Origin: Teratosphaeria epicoccoides
Taxonomy: Eukaryota; Ascomycota; Dothideomycetes; Mycosphaerellales; Teratosphaeriaceae
Reading direction: 5' to 3'
DNA length: 64,000 nucleotides
Assembly (NCBI GenBank): GCA_021401465.1
Contig: JADDMT010000013.1
Coordinates: 310,001-374,000, forward strand
Position 1 is the stretch's first letter; the number at the start of each line of letters is the position of its first letter. This document shows positions 43,298 through 54,443 of this stretch, piece by piece. The notes below the pieces were generated by a model. That model searched no databases. It had not been told where the DNA came from and was given only the letters and a program-made list of their open reading frames with translations. A program made the translations under genes and the position numbers.

Positions 43298-46129
43298 CTA
43301 CTGCTGCATAGCATGCCCATACAGCGCCTGCTGGACCCTGTTCCCCGCCTCGGCCAAATGCTCACACTCGGCCACCAACTGTCTCCTCTTCCTCTCCCTC
43401 TCCGGATCCTCCGCCAACAACTCTACACAAGCCGCCTGATCGTCTGAATTCAAGCGCACCTGCAGCTCGTGCAAAGTCTGATTCTCGATCGGCACCAGCA
43501 ACTCGCTGTTCAAACGCACCGCAATGCCATCCAACATGCGCGCAGCCGAGAGCTTGTAGTACGCGATCGGCTCGGCCATGGCCTTGACCTCGCGGCTGTA
43601 CTCGTCAGGGCCAAGCTCGTCCTTCCTTGCCATACGCATGTCAGGAGTCTTTGGGATTTTGCTCTTGTCCTGCTTCGAGGCATGCTGCTCCATCTCCTCA
43701 AAGTGCTCTTTGACGCGCTCGCGTAGGCGCCTCTTCTCCAGCCTTTCTTCGTTTGAGCTGGTGTTGACCAAGAGCACGTCCTGGTGAGTGATTTTTGCCA
43801 ACATCTCGCGCTGTACCATGCGTCTGACCTCCTCTCTCTCGTTGGTCCACAGGGCAAGGACGAACGCCTTCAATTTCGCGGCCGTCTCCGTCTTGAGGAT
43901 AGTGTTTTGTGGAAGTGTGTCTCGCACGCATGTGTTGAGCGTCTCGGAGAGGAGCCTCCACACGCTTTGCAGGAAACCATCGACAATGATGGGCCATGGC
44001 CCTTGCGCCTTCTTGATAAGGCGCTCAGTGACCCGGGGATGAACTTGCACAGCGATGCTTCGGTTCGAGTATCGCTTCATCATGTCGCGGATCTCGTCTA
44101 ATGTGAACTCGGTGGCTATGCAGGAGCTTGGAGCAGCTGGCGTGTCGCGATGCTCAGACTTGGCACGCTTGCTCGTTGGCGTGCGCGGAAAGGCGGGCGT
44201 CTTACCACGACCTAACGGAGTGCTGTTGAGTTTGAACAAAGGCTGACCTAAGTTGCCCTTGGCCTTCTTGGTTGGTGACTCGTCCTCCTCTGCAGATTCA
44301 TCGGAATTGATGTCGACAATGTGAGGCTCGTAGCCAGGCGTTTGCATCACGGGAATCGGGCAAGCCTTGTCAAGCTGCGACTTCAGCTCATCCACAGCAC
44401 TACCGAACTTTGTGCTGAAGTCATTGATCAGACCATCACCTGCGACGGCTTCGTAAATGGACTTGGCAACCTTTTCGATCACGCGCTGCACTGTGTGAAT
44501 TGGCGAGTCTGACGGCTTTGGGAAGGTCTGCAGCTCTGTTTGCACCTGCTCAAGACGCGCCTGTACCTTTTCCAACATGTCGGGCAGCTGTAACTGGATG
44601 TGGTTGCGCAGCCTGATGGAGATAGCACGGGCAAGGTTCGGCGTCCCGAAGCGTGACTGGTAGATGGCCAAATTGTCGGTCCAAGGCGAGCGGGAGAAGA
44701 AGGCTTCCTCCATCGCCCGTGCCTCAGCGTGAGTGACGCCTGACGCGAGGTCGTTGGATGACAGCTGCTTTGTAACAAACCAACTGTCACGTCCACCAAG
44801 GGGCATGTCACCTCGAAGGAAACCGTGGACAATGTCCATACGCGCATCGCTGTCCTCGGACTTGTCAGGCTTAGTCAGAATACCGATGCAGCGATCCTGC
44901 GCACCAGCTTTGACCACAAGGTCGTATGCTTGTGTCACTGAGAGATCAACGTCTGACTGGTGTGTGAGCAGAATCAGGGCATTCGGTTGCTGGATGTAGT
45001 TCTGAACCAGCTTCCTGATGAGATCGACGAGATATTGCTCCTTAGGCGGAAGACGGTGGACTAAGCCTGGGAGGTCGATGAAGGACAAAGACAGCCGAGT
45101 CCTGCATCTGACGTGCACTTGGATGACGTTTGGCGTGAAGCCAACGCCATTGCCAGCGGGGCGCGGGCAGTTGCCGCCAGAGAAGCCCTCATATGGCGGA
45201 TTGAGGATAGCAAGTTGCGCATCCTGGAGTAGCGTCGCTGCCTGCTTCCTGTCACGAGTCGTCTTGACGTTGATAGTCCAGGGAACCGTGCGTTCGGTCC
45301 ATCCAGCGTACCCGCCCCGTGCTTTTGTTTTCGGGGTATAGTCGTATTTGATCAGCAGTTGAATACTCACCTCCCAGTCGACGTCTGGCTCGGCAGGGCT
45401 CACAGTGACCTCAAATGGGGCTCGAGTGCAAGTACCTTCCTCCCGCGGGAAGCTGATGCCAGAAAGCGCCTCGCCGACAGAGCTTTTGCCGTGGTTCTGC
45501 TCTCCCACCAGTGTAGCCTTCGGGAGCGAGGGGAGCGTGTTCGCGATTCCAAGGCGCTCGAGATGCTGTGAAAGCTCGAACAGAGGGAGAGAGTGCTGGC
45601 CCAGCAAGTCGAAGTCGCTGTCATTGTCGCCTGTGGCCTTGTTAGTCTCCATCGTCGCGTGTCGTTCGGTGGTTGACTGACCGTTCAGTGTAGGAGCTGG
45701 GGAGGCACGCTCTGCATCTGCCGCGTGACCGTTTATGGCGTGATCACCGTCGCGAAAGCCGTTTGCGAGGCCGATGACAGTGCTTTCACCGGTCAGTGTA
45801 GGAGCTGGGGAGGCACGCTCTGCATCTGCAGCGTGACCGTTTATGGCGTGATCACCGTCGCAAAAGCCGTTTGCGAGACCGTTGACAGTGCTTTCACCGT
45901 TCATAGCGGCCCTCTCGGGATCGCTGTCGGGCATCGTATCGTTGCCAGGGCTGTTTGGCTGGGGATCCGGAGCCTGGCTGTTGATGGATATCACACTCGC
46001 GGCGCGGTGCGAGCAGCTCCGCTCCGGCAGCTCGGTGGTCGGCTGACGGACGTGGCGTGATGGTGTCGCTCGCTGGTGAGCTTCGAGGGGTTCACGCTTG
46101 ACGGCGGCCCGTGTCATTCTAAGGGCCAT
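43298..46129 (-). CDS. Dynamin-like large GTPase
   Basis: 943 residues without introns from ATG 46129. A disordered N-terminus (about 1-180) contains a 36-residue tandem duplication. The GTPase domain follows: the P-loop GEQNHGKSS (about 207) in place of the usual GDQSSGKSS, the switch region with TCTRAPFEV, G3 DLPGL (about 351) and G4 TKPD (about 417). The stalk runs from about 480 to 830, with a basic Ser/Pro/Lys insert (PTKKAKGNLGQP). The C-terminal region (about 830-930) looks like a GED. Fungal nuclear or cytosolic dynamin-like proteins of this Mx-like type are common and mostly uncharacterised. GTP binding and self-assembly are likely; the membrane target is unknown. A GTGAGT inside the coding region is in frame and appears coding, not an intron. 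Confidence 0.9.
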   Translation of the reverse strand: MALRMTRAAVKREPLEAHQRATPSRHVRQPTTELPERSCSHRAASVISINSQAPDPQPNSPGNDTMPDSDPERAAMNGESTVNGLANGFCDGDHAINGHAADAERASPAPTLTGESTVIGLANGFRDGDHAINGHAADAERASPAPTLNGQSTTERHATMETNKATGDNDSDFDLLGQHSLPLFELSQHLERLGIANTLPSLPKATLVGEQNHGKSSVGEALSGISFPREEGTCTRAPFEVTVSPAEPDVDWEVSIQLLIKYDYTPKTKARGGYAGWTERTVPWTINVKTTRDRKQAATLLQDAQLAILNPPYEGFSGGNCPRPAGNGVGFTPNVIQVHVRCRTRLSLSFIDLPGLVHRLPPKEQYLVDLIRKLVQNYIQQPNALILLTHQSDVDLSVTQAYDLVVKAGAQDRCIGILTKPDKSEDSDARMDIVHGFLRGDMPLGGRDSWFVTKQLSSNDLASGVTHAEARAMEEAFFSRSPWTDNLAIYQSRFGTPNLARAISIRLRNHIQLQLPDMLEKVQARLEQVQTELQTFPKPSDSPIHTVQRVIEKVAKSIYEAVAGDGLINDFSTKFGSAVDELKSQLDKACPIPVMQTPGYEPHIVDINSDESAEEDESPTKKAKGNLGQPLFKLNSTPLGRGKTPAFPRTPTSKRAKSEHRDTPAAPSSCIATEFTLDEIRDMMKRYSNRSIAVQVHPRVTERLIKKAQGPWPIIVDGFLQSVWRLLSETLNTCVRDTLPQNTILKTETAAKLKAFVLALWTNEREEVRRMVQREMLAKITHQDVLLVNTSSNEERLEKRRLRERVKEHFEEMEQHASKQDKSKIPKTPDMRMARKDELGPDEYSREVKAMAEPIAYYKLSAARMLDGIAVRLNSELLVPIENQTLHELQVRLNSDDQAACVELLAEDPERERKRRQLVAECEHLAEAGNRVQQALYGHAMQQ
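45685..45900 (-). repeat. Two tandem 108-bp coding repeats
   Basis: Two adjacent copies (45685-45792 and 45793-45900) within the dynamin-like gene differ at only a few bases. Each encodes 36 residues ending in AADAERASPAPTL. The unit is a multiple of three, so the frame is kept. Near-identity suggests a recent duplication. Confidence 0.95.
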
Positions 46130-47489
46130 CTATCAGTGGCTGGAGCGTCGTTGTTGAGGTGAGGGTAGGTGGTGTGTCGAAGCGAAACGACAGGTGACAG
46201 GTTGAAGTTGTAAGCGACCGAAGACAGAGTGGGCTAGGCAACAACACCGGAACGTGGTCCAAGCTTTGATGTCGAAGAGCAAAGAAGGCAGGTGCGTGGG
46301 TGGGGCTTGTTCTAGAGGTCACTCACTCGGCGATGCGTCTGCGAGCGTGGGAGCTGAGTGGGACAAAGGCCTTGACAATGGAGTGCCTGTGCAATGAAGA
46401 GGGTCAGTCGGAGCAGGATAGAGCAGGTAAATAGACAGACGTACGAGTTGTGAGCCGAGTGAAAGGAGGTCAGGCTCATAAAGCGCGAGCGTCAAGGCAA
46501 AAGGACTGCTTGGAAGGATTCTTATAGTAGCATGTTCCAGCACAGACATATGGGCAGGCAGATGACCGATGGCTCGGAGCGCAGGAGACTGACCTTGACA
46601 CAATTGCACGCGAGTCCCATGTCGTTGAAAGGCATGCGGAAAGACGCCAAGAGACAGCAGATCGTGGAGCCGAGCAGCCTGCAGCTCGTTGTGGTCTGTC
46701 AGCACGATGAGGAGGACTACGAGTCCGGACATTTGCAGTTGTGTATCGGGATGAAATCAGCGCTGCTCCGAACCCGGGCAATGCCAGGTCACCAAGGCTA
46801 ACAGTCGCGTAGGAAGCGACGTGTTCTACGCGCGCGCTGCATCTTTCTGCAACGAAATCACATTTCAAATTGCTGCGTCCGGCATGGCCAAGCAAGAGGA
46901 ATACCGACAGGCCCGAGCATCGCGAGGTCCGTGGTGGCGGACGAGCGTAGACGCTCCTTCCTTTTTGAGCTCATCTGGTCTCAGCCTTCTGAACCAACTC
47001 TGCACATCCAGACGGCGTCGTGAGGACGTGGAATGGGCATCGCTGCAAATCTTCTCAGTGCATGCTTCCACCGGCAAGCCTGGAGAGGTCGTCGAGTGGG
47101 AGAGGGGCAATGTAGAGCGTGAAAGGGTGTGGATGATAGATGCTGAAGACGATGCGTCGCGTGGAGGTCTGTCGGGCATGACGGACAAGGGAAGCGTCCC
47201 TGCGTGCCTGCCGATCACAGCGGCACAAAGTGGGCACAAAGTGGGCGAGTTGCAGGGATCCGTAGCGACATAAGATGTACTATGCAGGGAGCTCGAAAGT
47301 TGTCTACCTTACACGACGCAGGATACGGTGCACGACTACTGAGGCATTATTGACCGTCAAACTCAGGATAGCTCCAGGACTATCTATACCCAGAGCTCAA
47401 TACTACACACACCACACACCTGCCATATCGACCGGATATCCGCCAGCCTAGACCGTTCACGGCTTCGTCGAGGCGCAGCACCACCAGAG
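46130..47489. other. Long divergent intergenic region
   Basis: No supported gene. It holds the promoters of the dynamin-like and pyrophosphorylase genes. Open stretches on both strands at about 46820-47270 lack domain features and usable starts. Confidence 0.4.
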
Positions 47490-48934
47490 ATGGCCACGCT
47501 GCAAGTCCCACACAGGGGTGCTGGCCGCCAACAGACAACGAAGGCAGTGTACAACTCTCCATCAGATATGCAGCTTCACCACCACACAAGGCACTAAGAT
47601 ACATCACACAGCATCCTCGTCGGCGGTCCCTCCAGAGGCACCCGCTTCCGCCCCCTCTCCCTCGACCTCCCCAAACCCCTCTTCGAAGTCGCCGGCCACC
47701 CCATCATCTCGCACTGCTTCGCCGCCGTCGCCAAAGTCCCCGAAATCAGAGAAGTCTTCCTCGTCGGCTACTACGACGAGTCCGTCTTCCGCGACTTCAT
47801 CAAAGACTCCGCCCGCACGCACCCCCACATCTCCGTGCGCTACCTCCGCGAATACCAAGCCCTCGGCACCGCCGGCGGGCTCTACCACTTCCGCGATGCC
47901 ATCCTCAAGGGCCGCCCAGACCGCTTTTTCGTGCTCAACGCCGATGTGTGTTGCTCCTTCCCGTTGGGGAATATGCTGCGGTTGTTCGAAGAGAAGGATG
48001 CTGAGGCCGTGATTTTGGGGACGCGGGTGCCGAAGGAGGCCGCCAACAATTTCGGGTGTATCGTGAGTGATGCACACACCAAGAGGGTGCTGCATTATGT
48101 GGAGAAGCCGGAGAGCTACATCTCGGATTTGATTAACTGCGGTGTCTACTTGTTCGGCACGGACTCGTTCTTTCCGTCGATCAAGTCGGCCATGAAGCGT
48201 CGCGCAGACCGCCCGCGGTTGGTGTCCTACCCGTCGAGCGAGGCGTTGGACGCAGCACCGCTTCCGCGAGAGGACGATGAGGATGGAGAGCGGTCGGAAG
48301 TGGTGCGCCTGGAGCAGGACATCCTCTCGGATCTCGCAGACAGCCGCCAATTCTACGTGCTCGAGACCAAGGACTTCTGGCGCCAGATCAAGACGGCCGG
48401 CTCCGCTATCCCCGCCAACTCCCTCTACCTCATGAAGTCCTTCCAGCAGCAAAGCGAGGAGCTGGCCAAGCCATCAGCCAACATCCTGCCGCCTGTCTTC
48501 ATCCACCCGACAGCAACGGTAGATCCCACAGCCAAGCTCGGCCCGAACGTCTCCATCGGCCCACGCGTCACCATTGGAGCAGGTGTGCGCATCAAAGAGG
48601 CGATCGTGCTTGAAGATGCAGAAGTGAGACACGATGCGTGCGTGCTGTACTCGATCGTGGGCTGGAGCAGTCGCATTGGCGCTTGGGCAAGAGTCGAGGG
48701 TACGCCAACACCTGTGAGGGAGCACAGCACGAGCGTGATCAAGAACGGCGTCAAGGTGCAGAGTATCACGATCCTGGGCAAGGAGTGTGCGGTGGGTGAA
48801 GAGGTCCGCGTGCAGAACTGTGTCTGCTTGCCTTACAAGGAGTTGAAGCGGGTGAGTCGTGTCTCCAACAGTGCAAGTCTGGGACAATTGATACTGACAG
48901 CGGGCAGGACGTTGCGAACGAAGTCATCATGTGA
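47490..48934 (+). CDS. GDP-mannose pyrophosphorylase alpha-like (GMPPA) protein
   Basis: Three exons, 47490-47548, 47612-48851 and 48908-48934, with introns of 63 and 56 bp, giving 441 residues. The short first exon ends in KAV and joins to ILVGGPSRGTRFRPLS, the nucleotidyl-transferase signature; the last exon adds only DVANEVIM. The Rossmann-like catalytic domain includes GTAGGLYHF and FFVLNADVCCSFPL, and the C-terminal third is a left-handed beta-helix with hexapeptide repeats (PTAKLGPNVSIGPRVTIGAG). An insert near 48240 is Asp/Glu-rich. GMPPA homologues are mostly regulatory partners of the catalytic GMPPB, which makes GDP-mannose for glycosylation and wall mannan. The loop after GGP, with SRGTRFRPL, matches the alpha type. 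Confidence 0.93.
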
Positions 48935-49074
48935 TGTGTTCGAGGGAGACGGGCGAGAGCGGACGCTATGTTATGACAGGCGTAACGGGGGCCCGGAGAA
49001 AGCATCTGGTACAGGCAGGCTTCAGGCCGGTTTAGACTTCAATTTCCGTAAACAACTAACTCTGCACCGCGTCC

Positions 49075-50729
49075 TCAAAACCAGTCGCCCTCGACACAAA
49101 AGACCCTCAAACAGCTCGGGAGTGCGGGATGCCGCTCCAAAACATCAAGCACAACCCCCAAAGCCTCCGCCCTCACCGCCCAAAGCACCACCAGCCTCGC
49201 AGACTCCAGCGACCCCAGCGACCCCAGCAGCGGCGAGATCCCCACACCCCGCCGCAACGAACCCAACCCCCTCGCTCTCAGCCTGGCGCACCTCAAACTC
49301 TCCCCCGAAACCCCTTCACGCCGACCTCCAGCTCCCCTCGCCCAGAACCATCCACCTCTCTCCCTGCGAACTTGAACAAGAAATCCGTGACCACTCCCAC
49401 CTTCCGAATCGTAATCTCGAACTCTTCGTCCCTCAGCCTTCGCGCTGGATCGTCGCTGGCAGGGCTACTGACCGTGAACGTGCGCACGAAGTCGTCGTTG
49501 AGGGATCGCGGGACGTCGTTGCGCATGTGGCTGTAGCCTATGTCGAGGTGGGAAGCGAGGGCAAGGGTGACGTATTGGCCCGCCTTGTGGGGCACAGGGT
49601 TCGTGAGGCGGAAGGTGAAGCGGGAGATTGTGGGCGACAGGTTCGTCTGGCGAAGGAGGATGGCTGGCTGGAGTGCTTGCTGCGTTTGCAGTGGCGGTGC
49701 CTTCTCAGTGGTGGCGAAGCGGACGAGAGGGCTGTAAGGAGACTTGGGCCCCTCTTCGCCACGGAAGGGCAGAATCGTGCCGATGTATCTCGCTTCCGTG
49801 ACTTTCAGCTTGATTACTAGTTTTGATCGCGGGAGGAGAGCCGCTGCGTTTTCACCGATGAGGATGGTGGTTTCGCCAGTGATGAACAGCATATCCCCTG
49901 TTTGAAGGTCTGGGACGCAGATGCCGGCCTTGGGAGTGATAGAGAGGTTGCCGAGAGTCTGGTAGAGGCGGTTGCCGGGGTATTCTGGCCAGGATAGTAC
50001 AGCTCCAGAGTCTTCGTTAGAGACGACGCGGACGAAGCCAGATGGTCCGCCGCGGTGGTTGGTGTCCATGTCCAGGTCTTTGTTGGAGCTGGAGATGAAG
50101 AAAAGGTCGGCTTTTGCGAGGAGACCGTGAGAGGGTTGGGAGAGTTGGGGTGATTGTGTTTGTTGGAGGCCGTCCACTTTGGGCGAAGACCGAGCTGGTG
50201 TGATGCGCTTCGTATTCAGGTACTTGGGACAGTTGCCGAGACTTTGCTCAATCTTCAACACCAATTGCGTCTCGACCACCGTCTCCGACATCCCGTCGAC
50301 TTCATTATCTCGCTGCAACAGTGCGCCAGCGACCATCCGACCGAAGAACTTCGTCCGCTTCCTGGTCTCCAGATCAATCGTCAACCCCGAAACCATCTGG
50401 CCCTTCCCTCGCACCTTCCTAATCTCACCAGGCTCACTGTCAACAAGCATTTCCGCCACAGGATCATGTCTCGGCGGCACAGGAGTCCTAATACCAATTA
50501 CCTCGTTCCCAAGCGGTTGCGCAAGGCCTTTCTCACCTCCCCAGAGTGAAGTCCAAGGTCTGCCTTCTTGATCAAGGATGCCGACCGCGATCAAGGGCGC
50601 GATTTGCAGATGGTTCGCTAGCTGTGGCGACAACGTTGGCACAGACGGGTTGTCCTGGTCCGGCACCAGCAAGGCTCGCTGCATGAAGACTTCGCCTTCG
50701 TGCCAGGGCATGTCTTGGTAGAAGGCCAT
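49075..50729 (-). pseudogene. PNPOx-like/ferredoxin-reductase-type flavoprotein with two frameshifts
   Basis: From ATG 50729 the frame is open to a TGA at 49293. It encodes an N-terminal FMN-binding split-barrel (pyridoxamine-phosphate-oxidase-like; IAVGILDQEGRPWTSLWGG, later LFFISSSNKDLDMDTNHRGG) and then an FAD-binding reductase domain (AGQYVTLALA, FVRTFTVSSP). The NAD-binding domain should follow. It does, but in other frames: dropping one G from the run at 49311-49314 gives VKGFGGEFEVRQ, and dropping one from 49247-49250 then gives GVGISPLLGSL and LVVLWAVRAEALGVV up to 49075, where the frame ends early. Such fusions are thought to be cytosolic oxidoreductases of unknown substrate. Two single-base insertions in G runs could be true lesions or sequencing errors. 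Confidence 0.72.
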
Positions 50730-51360
50730 CTTGTCGGAGCCTGAATGCAGCAAAGCGTCGGCGCGATGAAGAGACGATTGCGCTCTGCTAGGATGTATGA
50801 ATTATTTGGCCCCGTCTGTTCGAAATTCTCCTGACGAGCGAAAGCAACCTGTACGCGAGGCCTACATGGATGCCAGAGCCCAAGTCGCGCATTTGGTCTC
50901 CATCACGCCTTCGATGAGCTGATTCGAGCTGTCCGTAATCGTTCCAGCAGCCCGGAACACAAATCAGCCTTCATCGTGGGTGTAGTGAAGATGATTCGCC
51001 CATAATACATACGCTGCTGCTTGAAAGGATGAAGGATGTGAAGTGCAAACCTATGCAATGCAGAATTACTCATCAGCGGAGGAGATTCGCTGCTTCCTTC
51101 CTAATGCAGACTGGTCATTCGATTAGAGTTCAGCAGAACGGATATGGAGACAGTGCATAGAGTGCACACTCAGTCCCGCGCCAGCGTGCATTTGCCCAGA
51201 CATTGGGATGCAGCAACCACAAGCCATTCCCCTGCCAGGTAGCGACCGCACTGTCGGTCAACAATCATGTCGGGCAGCTCACTCCAGCCACCACTTTGTA
51301 TCTCACGCTTATTGCTCGCTATTGTGCCCTTGCTCTGACTGGCTCGTAGACATCCAGGTA
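50730..51360. other. Intergenic
   Basis: No gene seen. It contains the promoter of the flavoprotein gene and the 3' flank of the following pseudogene. Confidence 0.45.
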
Positions 51361-54031
51361 TCAAGCACACACGAACATCCCCGCCTCCCATCCCAAAGTG
51401 TATCTCATCCTTCTCCCAAAAACCCTCACCATCCGCGATGAGATTTTACTCCCACGCCTCACCTCCTTCGGCTCGTGGAACTGGATGCTTCGATTCGCAG
51501 CATCGCAGCTCGGCTTCGGCCTGAAGATCCAGACAGACCCATACAGCTTTTCGGGCTCCATGCCGACAGCATCAATGGCCATCAGCAGATCGTCCTATGA
51601 CACCTCACTGCGGTGGTGATGCTCGGCAGATGGAAGCGGTAGCAAGCCGCTAAGGGTTTGGTGAGTACGACGGGAGACCTGAAATGTCTTCGTAGGGCCG
51701 AAGTGTGGCCGCACAGCTTCAGCTTCATCGGCGACCCGCTGAAGCATTACAGCGCCTTCGCTGGGTGCACCGCGCGTCTTGACCTTGACCTTTGGCTTCG
51801 AGGTCGACCAGTTTCTCAATTGGGACTCTGGACAGCCTGTACTGCCGCCGAATGCGAAGCTCTCGGTGAGCGAAGCCGGCTGGGGGCTGATTTTACGGAC
51901 TGGCTGCATCCAACGCAGCGTCCTGATGAGCGTGCGAGGTTGCAAAGTACGCTTCTTGAGGACTCGAGACAGCTTCAAGCCGCTGAGCATCACCACCCAT
52001 TCCTCCGCACCATCCCAGAACCAGTTGAGATGGTCTTCCGCGTGACGCATCTGGTTGATGCGCTGCTCGGTGGGCGTCTTATCCGCAGGATACTGCCAGC
52101 AGGCTGAAGACGGAGCTTCGATCGGAACATCAACGCAGGACTTCAAGGTGAAGACAAGGTTGTCCTCGAGTCGAAGCAGGCTACTGACGCCCTCCGTTCC
52201 GTGTCTGCCTGTTGCGGTGTGGTGCTTTTTCCACCCGCCCGACCATGGTCTGAACGATATGATGCGTTGTTGAAGTTCTGACAGCAATGCAAGGTCTTCG
52301 AAGTGGCCAAAGACCCATGGATCCAGCAGCGCCGTGGCTTCTGGGTCCGTGTCAAGCATGCACTGTGTTTCCTGGACGCAAATGTGGAGTTGGTGGAGAC
52401 GCTGGCTATTACTTTCGGTGAGTGCGCAGAAAAGATTGTCCACTCGAGACTCTGCTTTCGATTGACCAAGCTTCATGACCCAGAGCTCGTCGACGTTAGT
52501 CACAGTCGCGGTGGGATGTCGATCGCGCATTCTCGGAGACGAGGGAAAGCCGCAAGTGAGCCGTGTGATAGGCAGGTCGTAAGGCAGCACCGACGTCAAG
52601 TTATCGAGCTCGGCCCATATATTTTCATGAGCTGAGTCTCGAGAGGCGGTAGGTTCTGGAAGAGTACGTTGATGCGGTGCCAGTACAGCAAGTAGGTGAA
52701 GGCCTCACCAATGAGATCAACAGCAGCCGAGCCCTTGAATCATGAAGTGTTCGTCAGCCAAAGTGTATCAAGCAGCAGCTTCTTTGGACGATGTCAGACT
52801 CACCATGTACTTTGGCAGTGACTTTGGAGCAACTTAAAGTTGTGCTCCATGTTCTCCTTGAGGGCATCAATGAAGTCTGTTGGGTCTTCACGCAACAGCC
52901 AGACATGATCCTTCGCAGAGGCACGCCTACCTGCCAGCGGCTCGCGCAGACGATCAAAGTCTAGTGTCTGAGGTGCCCGGTATGGTGGCTCCCGCATTTG
53001 TTCGCTCAACGAAAGCCACTGACCGGTCCTGTTTGCTGGCAGGGATGGACGCGGCTGATGTGGAACAAGACAAAGTCGCAGAGGCTGAAAGCCATGCAGT
53101 ACCATTCTAGTGCACTTGAGGACGAAGTCCTAGATCCCTGTTTGGATCTCAAGGCCCAGGAGGCCAATGATCGGGTCGCAGCCGAATGTTGGCCGCCTCA
53201 GTGGAATCGCAGCGTGCATGAGGTTACCGCAGGTCCGCGGCGTCCTTCGATGAGTGAACTGCATTATGAGGCCCGACGTAGGAACCTCAGCGACCCATCC
53301 CATTTCAATGATGTCAATACATTACGGTGGCGGCCGGTGCAACTGATATTCACGCACTTGCCAAGATGAGCGCTTTCGATATCACCAGCGATAAATGTAT
53401 CTGGGAAGTCTCGGCCACGGGAGCTGATGAACAGCGCCATGAAGTTTGGCTGCACCAGGTCTTCAAGGTTGATTTACGGCCACAGGCACGCTGCTGACGA
53501 GATAGTCCTCGACCGTGGCGTGTATGCAGCCCGGTTGATATTGCGCAAGCTAGCAAAGTCGGGCCTATGCTCCTTTGACATATTGGGCCAAGCGCTCAAG
53601 AGGATCTCTTTGCGCTGCTTCAAATTCTTTTTCAGCCATCGCTTCTGGATGGTGACTTCGAAGCGCTTGATCGTGGCGTTGAGCTGGACCCAGTCCCTGA
53701 TGATTGACGTCGAAGACCGCAAGCCAAGGCGCTTAATCGCATCAGTGGAGAGTTTCTTCGGTGTTGGGAGGTCGAAGCCGCTTTTGAAGCGACAGCATTT
53801 GCATCCAACGCCGTGAACATCTGCACAAATCGTGGGTAGAAGATCAGCGAATGTCCCAGACAACAAGTATTTCTGACTGACCATCCCCAAGCTCGATGAG
53901 CTCGTAGGTGTACGAGGCCATGACTGCTCGATGGCTTCGATGATGCGACTTGCTCGAAGTATGGGTTTGGCTGGGTTTGTTGTTGTTGAAGTCGTGAAGC
54001 GCCCCACATCACAGGCAGCAACCGGGTCCAT
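51361..54031 (-). pseudogene. Large fungal-specific gene of unknown function with several stops and a frameshift
   Basis: From ATG 54031 a frame with a Cys-containing segment (DVHGVGCKCCRFKSGFD) runs to TAA 53476-53474 (between AACLWP and INLEDLVQPN). It continues in the same frame to about 53370, where an intron is probable. A further frame is interrupted by TAG 53132-53130 (EIQTGI, stop, DFVLKC), then reads AKDHVWLLREDPTDFIDAL. A GTGAGT..TTCAAG intron (about 52803-52735) leads to LLYWHRINVLFQNLP. The frame then shifts by one near 52650, into SRDSAHENIWAELDNLTSVL, and runs on to TAG 51597-51595 (HHHRSEVS, stop, DDLLMAIDAVG), ending at 51361. Two of the three stops sit where Trp would be natural. 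Uncharacterised fungal proteins of this general look exist, but I can name no domain. Confidence 0.75.
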
Positions 54032-54443
54032 GAGCCGAGACTCGCGCCTTGCATCCGCGCTGCTGGGAAAGTGCAATGGAAGAAAACTGCAGGGACCCGG
54101 TCAAAGATGATGAGCGTGCAAATGAGAGCGAGTGGGCATCAGGACCGTGATAGAATGGCGGCGTGGGAAGAGAGAACTGATGAGATTGAGCTGAATACCT
54201 GCGCCCATGAATCGCAGTTTCCGCCTTCCACAGTGCTTCGCCCAAACGCCCAAACGCCCAAACGCCCAAACAATCACCGCATGTTCGTCACGTGCATCTG
54301 CTCCGTTGCAACATTCGCCGCCGGCCCGCCTTTGCTCCAGTCTTCTCACAGTTGCTCTTTATTCTTGACTATCACGTTGTCGTGGCAGGATCCTGCTGTC
54401 GCCGATGTCTTTGTCAACTCGCGTATGCACATGTGCAGCATGC
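54032..54443. other. Intergenic
   Basis: No gene seen. It contains a short tandem 8-mer array and the 3' flank of the next minus-strand gene. Confidence 0.45.
54239..54270 (+). repeat. Four tandem copies of CGCCCAAA
   Basis: Thirty-two bases consisting of four perfect 8-bp units. It lies about 200 bp upstream of the broken gene's start codon, in non-coding sequence, and is a likely length-variable microsatellite. Confidence 0.95.

Noticed and set aside
45330..45375. Possible intron donor GTGAGT inside the dynamin-like GTPase domain
   Set aside because: The sequence after it stays in frame and encodes plausible GTPase-domain residues (LLIKYDYTPKTKARGG), so no intron is needed.
47604..48452. 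Long minus-strand open frame opposite the GMPPA-like gene
   Set aside because: It is the antisense shadow of a well-supported nucleotidyl-transferase coding region; it has no domain of its own and repetitive Gly/Glu/Val content.
48846..49820. Plus-strand continuation of the pyrophosphorylase frame past its normal end
   Set aside because: The family C-terminus is reached by a 56-bp intron and an 8-residue last exon; the run-on is Pro/Ser-rich antisense of the flavoprotein locus.
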